Below are positions 6,269 to 14,600 of a DNA stretch of 20,116 nt, piece by piece (the first letter of the stretch is position 1; each line of letters opens with the position of its first letter). The DNA is from Bordetella parapertussis. GTDB lineage: Bacteria; Pseudomonadota; Gammaproteobacteria; Burkholderiales; Burkholderiaceae_D. The notes under the pieces are model-generated. The model worked only from the letters and a program-made list of their open reading frames with translations. It searched no databases and was not told where the DNA came from. The translations under genes and the position numbers were made by a program. The DNA lies in the NCBI GenBank assembly GCA_945866125.1, contig CAMBFZ010000034.1, positions 1 to 20,116 of the forward strand. Direction: 5' to 3'.

Positions 6269-7438
6269 ATGTTGGTTGATTTTTTCTTTGCGCTGAAAGA
6301 CGCAAAAATTCCGGTCTCCATCAAGGAGTTCCTGATTTTGCTTGAGGCTTTGCAAAAGCAAGTGATCGGCAATGCGCTTGACGAGTTTTATTATCTTGCA
6401 CGCACCACGTTGGTCAAAGACGAAGCCCACTACGACAAATTCGACCAGGCCTTCGGCTTATATTTTCACGGCATTAACACGCTGTTTGAAAAAAATCCCG
6501 AAATCCCGCTGGACTGGCTAATAAAGCGCATGCAGCGCGAGATGACGCCCGAGCAAAGAGCGGCGCTGGAAAAATTCGGCTACGACAAGCTGATGGATCG
6601 CTTGAAAGAGCTGATGCAGGAACAAAAAGAGCGCCACGAAGGCGGCAACAAATGGATAGGCACAGGCGGCACCTCGCCCTTTGGTAACGGCGGCGAAAAC
6701 CCCGAAGGCATCCGTATTGGCGGCGAAGGCGGTAAACGTAGCGCCGTCAAAGTTTGGGAGGCGCGCGCCTTCCGCGACTACGATAGCGAACGCGAACTCG
6801 GTACCCGTAATATCAAAGTCGCGCTGCGACGACTGCGTCGTTTTGCGCGCGAAGGTGCGCAAGAAGAGCTGGCACTCGATGACACCATCCGCGCCACCGC
6901 CAACAATGCTGGCTGGCTAGATCTGAAAATGCAGGCCGAGCGCAAAAACAAAATCAAGGTGCTCATGCTAATGGACGTCGGCGGCACCATGGACGACCAT
7001 ATCGCGCGTGCTGAAGAATTATTTTCGGCAGCAAAATCGGAATTTAAAAATATGGAATTTTTTTATTTCCATAACTGCGTCTACGAAACCCTGTGGAAAA
7101 ATAATCGCCGCCGCCATGCGGAGCGCTTTGCGACCTGGGATGTACTGCGCAAATATCCGGCCGATACCAAAGTTATTTTTATCGGCGATGCCACCATGAG
7201 TCCCTATGAAATTCTGCAGCCAGGTGGCTCAGTGGAATACAACAACGAAGAAGCCGGTGCGGTTTGGTTGCAACGATTCACCAGCACCTTTCCAAAATTT
7301 GTTTGGCTCAATCCCGAACCCGAAGGGCTGTGGCAATACCGTCAGTCGATTGCGGTAATCCGACAACTCATGGGCAACCGGATGTTTCCCGTCACAATAG
7401 ACGGGCTAGAGCGAGCGATGGGCATGTTGAGCAAATAG
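6269..7438 (+). CDS. CoxE-like von Willebrand factor A domain protein
   Basis: The 389-residue protein begins with a helical CoxE-type region (MLVDFFFALKDAKIPVS), has a glycine-rich linker at about 124-157 and ends in a VWA domain from about 225. The metal site (MIDAS) reads D236-V-G238-G-T240, against the canonical D-x-S-x-S, so Gly and Thr replace the two serines. The downstream Asp of the site is probably D307 in GDATMS. Such proteins pair with MoxR ATPases, and the adjacent moxR gene and the order match that module. In carboxydotrophs CoxD/CoxE mature the Mo/Cu site of CO dehydrogenase, but no such enzyme is visible here. No Shine-Dalgarno precedes the ATG, so translation may be coupled to moxR. 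Confidence 0.88.
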   Translation: MLVDFFFALKDAKIPVSIKEFLILLEALQKQVIGNALDEFYYLARTTLVKDEAHYDKFDQAFGLYFHGINTLFEKNPEIPLDWLIKRMQREMTPEQRAALEKFGYDKLMDRLKELMQEQKERHEGGNKWIGTGGTSPFGNGGENPEGIRIGGEGGKRSAVKVWEARAFRDYDSERELGTRNIKVALRRLRRFAREGAQEELALDDTIRATANNAGWLDLKMQAERKNKIKVLMLMDVGGTMDDHIARAEELFSAAKSEFKNMEFFYFHNCVYETLWKNNRRRHAERFATWDVLRKYPADTKVIFIGDATMSPYEILQPGGSVEYNNEEAGAVWLQRFTSTFPKFVWLNPEPEGLWQYRQSIAVIRQLMGNRMFPVTIDGLERAMGMLSK

Positions 7439-7518
7439 TGCCCATGCTGCCGCTGCAAGCGGCCGGCTTGGCACTGACACGGCGCCCGAACACGCCACCC
7501 TACCCCGCCAAACTTCAT

Positions 7519-7524
7519 TAGAAT
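7519..7524 (+). promoter_or_regulatory. Possible -10 element for parE
   Basis: TAGAAT matches five of six positions of the -10 consensus and lies 42 bases before the parE start. No matching -35 is visible at standard spacing, so this is tentative. The gap 7439-7566 shows no U-tract terminator for the preceding gene, so read-through into parE is possible. Confidence 0.3.
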
Positions 7525-7566
7525 GCACACAATTTTGTTTCATACCGATTCCCCCAGACCCTGAGC

Positions 7567-9558
7567 ATGGCCACCAAACAATCTGATTACAGCGAATCAT
7601 CCATCCGCGTCCTAAAAGGACTCGAACCCGTTAAGCAGCGGCCGGGCATGTACACCCGCACCGAAAACCCGCTGCACATCATTCAGGAGGTGATCGATAA
7701 CGCCTCCGATGAAGCGCTCGGTGGGCATGGTAAAAATATTATCGTCACCATCAACGTCGATGGCAGTATCAGCGTCGAAGACGACGGTCGCGGCATTCCA
7801 GTCGGCTTGCATCCCGAGGAGAAAGTCCCCACCGTCGAAATCGTTTTTACACGACTGCATGCCGGCGGCAAATTCGACAAAGGTGCCGGCGGCGCGTACG
7901 CCTTCTCGGGCGGTCTGCATGGTGTCGGCGTATCAGTTACCAACGCGCTCTCATCGCGGCTCGAGATTACGGTCTGGCGCAAAGACGATGCCGGTAATGG
8001 CGTCCACACGCTTGCCTTTGGTGGCGGCGACGTCACGACCAAACTCAAATCACGGCCAGCGGCAAAAGAAGAAAAAAAATCTGGCACGCGTGTCACAGTC
8101 TGGCCAGACCCGAAATATTTTGATTCTCCGGTGATTCCCCTGACCGAACTGCAGCGATTGCTGCGCTCTAAAGCCGTCCTGCTCCCGGGTGTAAAAGTCA
8201 CGTTCATTCAATCCAAAACCGGCGAGACTCAGGTTTGGCAATATGAGCAGGGACTGCGTGGCTACCTGACCGAGACCCTGGCGCAAACCTCCGGCGCGCC
8301 AACCCTGATTCCCTTGTTCGAAGGCGAACAATATGCGCATGCCGACACCGATGGCTTTGCCGAAGGCGAAGGTGCGGCCTGGGTCGTCGCCTGGACCGAA
8401 GACGGCAATGTCGTGCGCGAATCCTATGTCAACCTGATCCCGACACCGGCCGGCGGCACGCACGAATCCGGATTACGCGAAGGTCTCTTTGGCGCAGTCA
8501 AAAGTTTTGTCGAGATGCATTCACTGCTACCCAAAGGCGTCAAGCTATTGGCTGAAGACATATTTGCACGCGTCTCGTTTGTGCTTTCGGCGAAAGTGCT
8601 GGATCCGCAGTTTCAAGGTCAGATCAAAGAAAAGCTCAATTCACGCGACGCGGTACGTTTAGTCGCCGGCTACTCACGCTCCGCGCTTGAACTCTGGCTC
8701 AACCAACATGTTGACTACGGCAAAAAACTCGCCGAGCTCGTGATTCGTCAGGCGCAAAGTCGCTTGCGTTCCGCTCAAAAAGTGGAGAAACGCAAATCAT
8801 CCGGCGTGGCCGTCTTGCCCGGCAAGCTGACCGATTGCGAATCCACCGACCTCAGCCGTAATGAAATATTTTTGGTCGAAGGTGATTCCGCAGGCGGCTC
8901 GGCCAAGATGGGTCGTGACAAAGAATTTCAGGCGATTTTGCCGCTGCGCGGCAAAGTGCTCAATGCATGGGAAACCGAACGCGACCGCCTGTTTGCCAAC
9001 AACGAAATTCATGACATCGCAGTGGCCATAGGCGTTGATCCGCATGGTAAGAACGATGATCCCGATCTGTCTGGTCTGCGCTACGGGCGCATCTGCATCT
9101 TGTCGGATGCGGACGTGGACGGCTCGCATATTCAGGTACTGCTGCTGACCTTATTTTTTCGTCATTTCCCCAAACTCATCGCCTGCGGTCACATCCACAT
9201 CGCTCGTCCCCCGCTATACCGCGTTGATGCGCCGGCGCGTGGCAAAAAACCAGCACAAAAAATCTATGCCCTCGACGAGGGTGAGCTCACCGCGATTGAA
9301 GACAAACTGCGTAAAGACGGTGTCAAAGAAGGCGGCTGGAGTATTGCGCGCTTCAAAGGTCTAGGCGAGATGAATGCCGGACAACTGTGGGAGACCACGA
9401 TGAATCCGGATACCCGACGCCTGTTGCCGGTGGCGCTGGGTGAATTCGATCAGGCCGCTTCCGAAGCCCGCTTCACCATGCTCATGGGTAAAGGTGAAGC
9501 CGCAGCGCGGCGTAGCTGGCTGGAAGAACATGGCAATGAAGTGGAAGCTGATATTTAA
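7567..9558 (+). CDS. parE: DNA topoisomerase IV subunit B (ATPase subunit)
   Basis: At 663 residues this is a normal-length ParE. The GHKL ATPase domain shows Glu41 and Asn45 in EVIDNASDEA, DDGRGIP (72-78) and GGLHGVG (115-121). The TOPRIM domain shows EGDSAGG beginning at Glu438 and the metal-binding DADVDG from Asp514. With ParC it forms the A2B2 enzyme that decatenates daughter chromosomes and relaxes supercoils. I call it ParE and not GyrB because it is next to parC and has a short C-terminal part without the long GyrB insertion. ParC starts 108 bases downstream on the same strand, so the two are probably co-expressed. Confidence 0.95.
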   Translation: MATKQSDYSESSIRVLKGLEPVKQRPGMYTRTENPLHIIQEVIDNASDEALGGHGKNIIVTINVDGSISVEDDGRGIPVGLHPEEKVPTVEIVFTRLHAGGKFDKGAGGAYAFSGGLHGVGVSVTNALSSRLEITVWRKDDAGNGVHTLAFGGGDVTTKLKSRPAAKEEKKSGTRVTVWPDPKYFDSPVIPLTELQRLLRSKAVLLPGVKVTFIQSKTGETQVWQYEQGLRGYLTETLAQTSGAPTLIPLFEGEQYAHADTDGFAEGEGAAWVVAWTEDGNVVRESYVNLIPTPAGGTHESGLREGLFGAVKSFVEMHSLLPKGVKLLAEDIFARVSFVLSAKVLDPQFQGQIKEKLNSRDAVRLVAGYSRSALELWLNQHVDYGKKLAELVIRQAQSRLRSAQKVEKRKSSGVAVLPGKLTDCESTDLSRNEIFLVEGDSAGGSAKMGRDKEFQAILPLRGKVLNAWETERDRLFANNEIHDIAVAIGVDPHGKNDDPDLSGLRYGRICILSDADVDGSHIQVLLLTLFFRHFPKLIACGHIHIARPPLYRVDAPARGKKPAQKIYALDEGELTAIEDKLRKDGVKEGGWSIARFKGLGEMNAGQLWETTMNPDTRRLLPVALGEFDQAASEARFTMLMGKGEAAARRSWLEEHGNEVEADI

Positions 9559-9666
9559 ACCAACGCAGACGCACGCTGAGCCTGCCTACATTGCGTAGTG
9601 CATCGTTTATTTTGCCCAGGCGTTGCGCACACTGACAAACCACCCAATCATTTTTAGCAAGCCGAT

Positions 9667-11982
9667 ATGACAGAACAAACTACGCTCTTCGACGCCGCCC
9701 CCAGCGATGGAGATGAATCGCTGACACTGGCGGTGTTCGCCGAGCGCGCCTATCTTGACTACGCGATCTCGGTCGTCAAGGGCCGCGCACTGCCTGATGT
9801 CTGTGATGGCCAAAAGCCAGTGCAGCGACGCATCCTGTATGCGATGGATCAGTTAAAACTTGACGCCGTCGCCAAGCCACGCAAATCGGCAGCGGTGGTT
9901 GGTGACGTGCTGGGTAAACTCCATCCCCATGGCGACCAATCGGTGTATGACGCGATGGTACGGATGGCGCAGGATTTTTCGTTACGCTACCCACTCGTCG
10001 ACGGGCACGGCAACTTTGGCTCGCGCGATGGCGACGGCGCCGCGGCGATGCGCTACACCGAAGCGCGACTGACCCCCATCTCCCGGCTACTGCTCGACGA
10101 AATCGACATGGGCACCGTGGACTTCCAGCCCAACTACGATGGCTCCACCGAAGAACCGCGGCTGCTTCCGGCACGCCTGCCGTTTGTTTTACTCAATGGC
10201 GCCTCGGGGATTGCCGTCGGCCTCGCTACAGAAATACCTTCGCATAACCTGACCGAAGTAGCGAAAGCCGCCGTTGCATTAATTCGCAATCCCAAACTCA
10301 CGCATGACGAACTGATGCAACTCGTCCCGGGGCCGGATTTTCCCGGTGGCGGCCAACTGATTACACCGGCGTCGGCCATTAGTGACATCTATCAAAGCGG
10401 GCGCGGCAGTATCAAGGTGCGGGCACGCTGGAAAATAGAAGAACTCGCGCGCGGACAATGGCAACTCGTTGTCACCGAGCTGCCGCCGGGAGCCTCGTCA
10501 CAAAAAGTACTCGAAGAAATCGAAGAACTCACCAACCCGAAAATCAAACTCGGCAAAAAAAGTTTATCTCCCGACCAGCTCGCAACCAAGCAAACCCTGC
10601 TTGCTGTGCTCGATACAGTGCGCGACGAATCCGGTCGCGATGCACCAGTACGTTTAGTGTTTGAGCCCAAATCAAAAAATCAGGATCAGCACGAATTCAG
10701 TAACCTGTTGCTCGCCCATACGTCGTTGGAAAACAGTGTCGGCGTCAATCTGGTGATGATCGGTGCCGATGGTAAGCCGTGTCAAAAAACACTGGGCGAT
10801 ATTCTGCGCGAGTGGATCGGCTTTCGCTTCGACACCGTCACCCGCCGCACCCAACACCGCCTGAGCAAGGTGAATGACCGCATCCATATCCTCGAAGGTC
10901 GCGAGACGGTACTGCTGAACATTGACAAAGTCATCAAGATCATTCGCGAGGCCGACGAGCCCAAGCCGGCGCTGATGCAAGCATTCAAACTCTCCGAGCG
11001 TCAGGCCGATGACATCCTCGAGATTCGCCTGCGCCAACTCGCGCGGCTTGAAGCGATCAAAGTACAGCAAGAGCTGGCCAGTTTACGCACAGAGAAAATC
11101 AGTCTGCAAGAGCTGCTCGATAATCCAGCTTCGATGAAAAAACTGCTGATCAAAGAAATTGAAACTGACAGCAAACAGTTCGGTGACGCACGCCGCACTG
11201 TGATCGAAGAAGCCGAGCGTGCCATCGCCGAGCAAAAAGTGATTGATGAGCCTGTCACGGTGGTGATCTCTCAGCGTGGCTGGGTACGCGCGCGCGGCGG
11301 CCATGGTCATGATGCGCAGCAGTTCAGCTTCAAATCCGGCGACGCCTTATATGGCGCCTTTGAATGCCGCACCACCGATCACGTCCTCGCGTTTGGCTCT
11401 AACGGCCGCGTCTACTCCGTCTCGGTTGGCTTGTTGCCCGGGGCGCGTGGCGATGGCGTGCCGCTCACAAGCCTGATGGAACTCGAAGACGGTACCCGCT
11501 TGCTGCATTATTTTGCGGGCACCGCCGATACGCCGCTGTTGATGGCGTCGACGGCAGGCTATGGCTTCATGGCCAAAGCGGGTGATATGCATAGTCGGCA
11601 AAAAGGCGGCAAATCCTTCATCACGCTCGACGCCGGTGACGAGCCCTTGATGCCAAATGTCATTGGTAAAGCGGCCAGCGCCATTGCCTGTCTGTCCGAA
11701 AGCGGCCGGCTGCTGGTGTTTGGCATGGACGAAATCAAGATGCAACCCGGTGGTGGGCGCGGCGTGATCTTCATGGATCTTGAAAAAAATGAAAAACTGG
11801 TGGCCGCGCAGGCCATTAGTCAAAAAGGTGTGCGTGTCATCGGCATCAGCAGCCGCGCGGCCAAGCCGCAAGAAATATCGCTGTCGGCTGCGGCGCTGGC
11901 ACCGCATATCGGCAAGCGTGCGCGCAAGGGCCGCGCACTGGCCACACGCATGAAGGCCTCGCAGCTGCAGGCCATCGGCTAA
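9667..11982 (+). CDS. parC: DNA topoisomerase IV subunit A (DNA breakage-reunion subunit)
   Basis: The 771-residue protein has the active-site Tyr130 in AAMRYTEARL, preceded by the winged-helix region and by HPHGD (86-90). The conserved GSRDGDGAA loop lies just before the tyrosine. After the coiled-coil and tower region, the C-terminal part (from about residue 520) forms the beta-pinwheel. It lacks a clear GyrA-box and is shorter than in GyrA, which supports ParC. In the quinolone pocket, the residue after HPHGD is Gln91 where E. coli ParC has Ser80, and Asp95 takes the place of Glu84. No strong promoter is seen in the 108 bases between parE and parC. A weak TTGCGC/AATCAT pair with 17-base spacing is present at 9623-9651. 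Confidence 0.95.
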   Translation: MTEQTTLFDAAPSDGDESLTLAVFAERAYLDYAISVVKGRALPDVCDGQKPVQRRILYAMDQLKLDAVAKPRKSAAVVGDVLGKLHPHGDQSVYDAMVRMAQDFSLRYPLVDGHGNFGSRDGDGAAAMRYTEARLTPISRLLLDEIDMGTVDFQPNYDGSTEEPRLLPARLPFVLLNGASGIAVGLATEIPSHNLTEVAKAAVALIRNPKLTHDELMQLVPGPDFPGGGQLITPASAISDIYQSGRGSIKVRARWKIEELARGQWQLVVTELPPGASSQKVLEEIEELTNPKIKLGKKSLSPDQLATKQTLLAVLDTVRDESGRDAPVRLVFEPKSKNQDQHEFSNLLLAHTSLENSVGVNLVMIGADGKPCQKTLGDILREWIGFRFDTVTRRTQHRLSKVNDRIHILEGRETVLLNIDKVIKIIREADEPKPALMQAFKLSERQADDILEIRLRQLARLEAIKVQQELASLRTEKISLQELLDNPASMKKLLIKEIETDSKQFGDARRTVIEEAERAIAEQKVIDEPVTVVISQRGWVRARGGHGHDAQQFSFKSGDALYGAFECRTTDHVLAFGSNGRVYSVSVGLLPGARGDGVPLTSLMELEDGTRLLHYFAGTADTPLLMASTAGYGFMAKAGDMHSRQKGGKSFITLDAGDEPLMPNVIGKAASAIACLSESGRLLVFGMDEIKMQPGGGRGVIFMDLEKNEKLVAAQAISQKGVRVIGISSRAAKPQEISLSAAALAPHIGKRARKGRALATRMKASQLQAIG

Positions 11983-11991
11983 GGCCATACT

Positions 11992-12039
11992 GGCAGGCAG
12001 CCACGGGCCCGATTTTATTGAGCCCAGTGGCGGCTTGCC
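11992..12039 (+). terminator. Possible terminator hairpin after parC
   Basis: An imperfect hairpin (11992-12008 pairing with 12022-12039, with an internal mismatch and one bulge) lies 10 bases after the parC stop. The stem is GC-rich, but no run of T follows, so intrinsic termination is uncertain. Confidence 0.35.
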
Positions 12040-12099
12040 GGACTTTCAATCCACACCCAGCGGCGTGATAGCAGACGATTAATTTTTAAAAATCGATCG

Positions 12100-12119
12100 T
12101 GCAAACTTGTCGGTTTGCA
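12100..12119. promoter_or_regulatory. Inverted repeat, possible operator
   Basis: TGCAAAC (12100-12106) and GTTTGCA (12113-12119) are exact reverse complements with a 6-base spacer. The repeat ends two bases before the -35 hexamer of the following promoter, which is a typical place for a dimeric regulator. A 12-bp AT palindrome (12082-12093) lies just upstream. Confidence 0.4.
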
Positions 12120-12121
12120 TA

Positions 12122-12150
12122 TTGAGGCGGTGAAACGGCGTCTTTACAAT
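12122..12150 (+). promoter_or_regulatory. Sigma70-type promoter of the secreted hydrolase gene
   Basis: TTGAGG (12122-12127) and TACAAT (12145-12150) are separated by exactly 17 bases and match consensus at four and five positions. The expected transcript would have a leader of about 30 bases before the ATG at 12190. Confidence 0.65.
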
Positions 12151-12189
12151 GGACAAGCTTGTCTTTTGTAACGCAACTATCACGCCGCT

Positions 12190-13377
12190 ATGAAGACGTT
12201 TTCCCTCTCCATGTTTGTCAGACGCCTCGGCACGGCGGCATCGCTTTGTTTCATTACGCTCGGCAGCACCGCGCAGGCTGTCACACTCGACACCTCCCTT
12301 AATGAAACCGTGATGATGCTGCCTGTCGTTGGACAGGATGGCAGCGCGCTCAATCTGGAAACCACGATTTTCAAGCCACCCGGGCCAGGCCCTTTTCCGC
12401 TGCTGGTCATGAATCACGGCAAAGAGCGCGGCAGTCCCGCCGCGCAAAAGCGCGACCGCTTTCTTGCGATGAGTCGCGAATTCGTCAAGCGTGGTTACGC
12501 CGTTGTGGTCCCCATGCGCAAAGGCTTTGCCCAATCCGGCGGCAGCTATCGCGACTACGGTTGCAACATGAAAGACAACGGGCAGACCCAAGCCGACGAT
12601 GTGCAAGCAGCACTCACCGCGGTCTTACAACAAGGCTGGGCGGATCCGGCGCGCATCATCGTAGCCGGGCAATCCTACGGCGGGCTGGCCACGATGGCGT
12701 TTGGGACACGCCATTTTCCGGGTGTGCGGGGACTGCTAAATTTTGCTGGCGGCTTAAGGATTGATGGCGGCAGTTGCGATTGGCGTAGCGCATTGGTTGC
12801 TGCTTTGGCGGATTACGCTGGCAAGACTAGCGTGCCCAGCCTCTGGTTTTATGGGGCCAACGACAGCTACTTTGATCTGCCGTTAGCGAGCCAAATGTCG
12901 CAAGCGTATCAACAGCGTGGCGGCCAGGCCGAGTTGATCGCCTTTGGTCATTTCAAATCCGACGCGCATGGGCTGGCCGGCAGCCGCGATGGGGTCGCCA
13001 TCTGGTGGCCGCAGACTGAACGCTTCCTGCAAAGCCTTGGCATGCCCACGGCCGAGGTGGTCGCGCTGCCCAAACCGCCGAGCCCGCCGGCGACGAATTT
13101 TGCAGCGATTGATGATGTCAATGCGGTGCCGTATTTATTCGAAGGCGGGCGCCAAGGATACCGCGCCTTTTTAGGAAAATCCGCGCCGCGTGCGTTTGCC
13201 TTGTCGGCGTCCGGCGAGTGGAGCTGGGCAGAAGAAGGCGACGATCCGGCAGACCGCGTGCTGAGCGCTTGTCAAAAGCCCGGTAAGCCGCCCTGCCAGC
13301 TGTATGCCATTGATCAGGATGTAGTGTGGAACAATGCCGTCGCGCCAACGCCGCCGACACAAGCCAGCGGTAACTAG
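12190..13377 (+). CDS. Secreted alpha/beta hydrolase (dienelactone-hydrolase-like)
   Basis: This 395-residue precursor has a signal peptide (basic VRR, a hydrophobic stretch, cleavage near AQA at residue 30). The alpha/beta hydrolase core shows an oxyanion-type NHG (75-77), a nucleophile elbow GQSYGG with Ser162, a probable acid Asp225 in YGANDSYFD, and His260 in SDAHGLAG. The substrate cannot be deduced. Proteins of this type are annotated as dienelactone hydrolase or dipeptidyl peptidase-like. A C-terminal segment of about 90 residues follows (from about 305). It begins with YLFEGGRQGYRAF, includes a SASGEWSWAEE part and has two cysteines flanking KPGKPP, so it may be a small extra domain with a disulfide. 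The gene has its own promoter and converges on the tad operon with only three bases between the stop codons. Confidence 0.85.
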   Translation: MKTFSLSMFVRRLGTAASLCFITLGSTAQAVTLDTSLNETVMMLPVVGQDGSALNLETTIFKPPGPGPFPLLVMNHGKERGSPAAQKRDRFLAMSREFVKRGYAVVVPMRKGFAQSGGSYRDYGCNMKDNGQTQADDVQAALTAVLQQGWADPARIIVAGQSYGGLATMAFGTRHFPGVRGLLNFAGGLRIDGGSCDWRSALVAALADYAGKTSVPSLWFYGANDSYFDLPLASQMSQAYQQRGGQAELIAFGHFKSDAHGLAGSRDGVAIWWPQTERFLQSLGMPTAEVVALPKPPSPPATNFAAIDDVNAVPYLFEGGRQGYRAFLGKSAPRAFALSASGEWSWAEEGDDPADRVLSACQKPGKPPCQLYAIDQDVVWNNAVAPTPPTQASGN

Positions 13378-13380
13378 CGC

Positions 13381-14577
13381 CTAATTCGCTGCCATCTTGT
13401 CCCGCACATTACTGGCACCAAGCCGCTCGCGCAGACTGGGATTATTTTTAAGATCGTGGCCAAGTATGACCCGCACGCTGCTACCGATTTGCAAGTCGTT
13501 AGGATGCAACTGCGCGACGACCCCCATGGTGTCCGCAAGCTGCCGGGCAGCGGCGTAATACTGATCTTTGTACTCAATCCGTGTCACCCGCATCCCGAAG
13601 TTTGGATAATTTGCAATACGCGTGACCTTCCATTGATCAGCGGGCATCATCGCCCGCACTTCACGGGCAAACCCCGGACGGCCGTTACCGTTGAAAAGCG
13701 CAATTGGTACCGCTGGGGTAACCCGGGTTGACGCCGGTAAGGGTACCGGCTCCCACACTGGCACCGACACCGGCGCAGGCTCTGGCTCTGGCTCTGGCTC
13801 TGACAACACAGCCGGCATCGGCGCTGGGGTGACGACCGGTACGACTACTGCCACAGGCTGAGGCGAGGCCGGCAAGACCGTTGCGCTCACCACCATCGCC
13901 GCCGGTACCGCCTGCAGCAGCGGAATCTGGCCGGGTGACAACGTTGCAGTTGCCTGCGCCATCCCGCGATAATGCAGCGCATACACGCCCGCCGAAATGG
14001 GCAGAATGTCGGCCACCATCCCCTCTGGCTCACGCGCCGCTGCAGCTTCTTGCAAGCGCTGTGCTTGTTGTGCTTGTTGTGCCTGTTGCGCCTGGTGCGC
14101 GATCGCCGCGTTGACTAACGCAAGCTTGCGCTGAGCAGGCTCGCTGTCTGGCTCAAGCGTGACCGCTTGCACAAGCGCAGCGCTGGCTGCCTTCAAATCC
14201 CCTTTTAAAAAATACGCATAACCCAGATTGGCAAACACATGCGCAGCATCCGGATGGGAATCGGCAAGACCACGCAAGAGAACGATAGCGCGGTCCACAT
14301 CACCCCGTGTCGCAAACAACGCCGCGAGCGCATTATGTGACTCAAGATGCGTCGGATCCGTCTGCAAGGCCTGCGTATAAGCGGCTTGGGCCAGATCAAG
14401 CTTTTGCTGACGATGCCAATGCCTGCCGCGCGCATAACTGGCCTGCGCCGATTCAGTCACGGCCTCCATCACAGAGGGCGACGCGCCTGGCGCCACGACC
14501 AATGACGGACTGCTCGCGCAGCCCAACAACAGTCCGCCGCTGCAAACGGTACTGAATAAAGTCAAACGTGTTTTCAT
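13381..14577 (-). CDS. tadD: TadD-like lipoprotein: TPR domain plus LytR C-terminal domain
   Basis: The 398-residue product begins with a lipoprotein signal (lipobox LLLGC, lipidated Cys20). Tetratricopeptide repeats cover about 30-165, followed by a Gln/Ala repeat region, a Pro/Val-rich linker with a run of Glu-Pro pairs, and a C-terminal LytR_C-type domain beginning IALFNGNGRPGFA. TadD-type TPR lipoproteins are needed for Flp/Tad pilus assembly, probably by helping the outer-membrane secretin. I chose ATG 14577 because it gives the lipoprotein signal directly and has a GGAGAG Shine-Dalgarno. The longer frame from 14691 would overlap tadC and adds non-signal sequence. It starts 23 bases after tadC and is the last gene of the operon. 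The LytR_C domain is an addition to the classic TadD. Confidence 0.85.
   Translation of the reverse strand: MKTRLTLFSTVCSGGLLLGCASSPSLVVAPGASPSVMEAVTESAQASYARGRHWHRQQKLDLAQAAYTQALQTDPTHLESHNALAALFATRGDVDRAIVLLRGLADSHPDAAHVFANLGYAYFLKGDLKAASAALVQAVTLEPDSEPAQRKLALVNAAIAHQAQQAQQAQQAQRLQEAAAAREPEGMVADILPISAGVYALHYRGMAQATATLSPGQIPLLQAVPAAMVVSATVLPASPQPVAVVVPVVTPAPMPAVLSEPEPEPEPAPVSVPVWEPVPLPASTRVTPAVPIALFNGNGRPGFAREVRAMMPADQWKVTRIANYPNFGMRVTRIEYKDQYYAAARQLADTMGVVAQLHPNDLQIGSSVRVILGHDLKNNPSLRERLGASNVRDKMAAN
13778..13801 (-). repeat. Four tandem 6-bp repeats coding Glu-Pro pairs
   Basis: Four copies of GGCTCT on the plus strand encode a run of Glu-Pro pairs in the TadD-like linker. The 6-base unit keeps the frame when copy number changes, so the linker length may vary between strains. 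Confidence 0.8.
14062..14097 (-). repeat. Four 9-bp repeats coding Gln-Gln-Ala units
   Basis: Two exact and two degenerate copies of TGCTTGTTG (plus strand) encode the Gln/Ala-rich segment between the TPR domain and the linker. The 9-base unit preserves frame, so expansions and contractions would be tolerated. Confidence 0.8.
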
Positions 14578-14600
14578 CAGACTCTCCATGAAAATGATCC

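Noticed and set aside
6257..6271. GCCACC directly before the ATG of the VWA gene, resembling a eukaryotic Kozak context
   Set aside because: This is a coincidence in bacterial DNA and has no role in bacterial initiation. The only notable point is the missing Shine-Dalgarno.
7449..7463. Small hairpin GCCGCT/AGCGGC after the VWA gene as a terminator
   Set aside because: The stem has only six pairs and no U-tract follows. Such GC hairpins are frequent by chance at this base composition.
11347..11988. 213-codon minus-strand frame opposite the end of parC
   Set aside because: It is a shadow of the beta-pinwheel coding region, with no motif or start signal.
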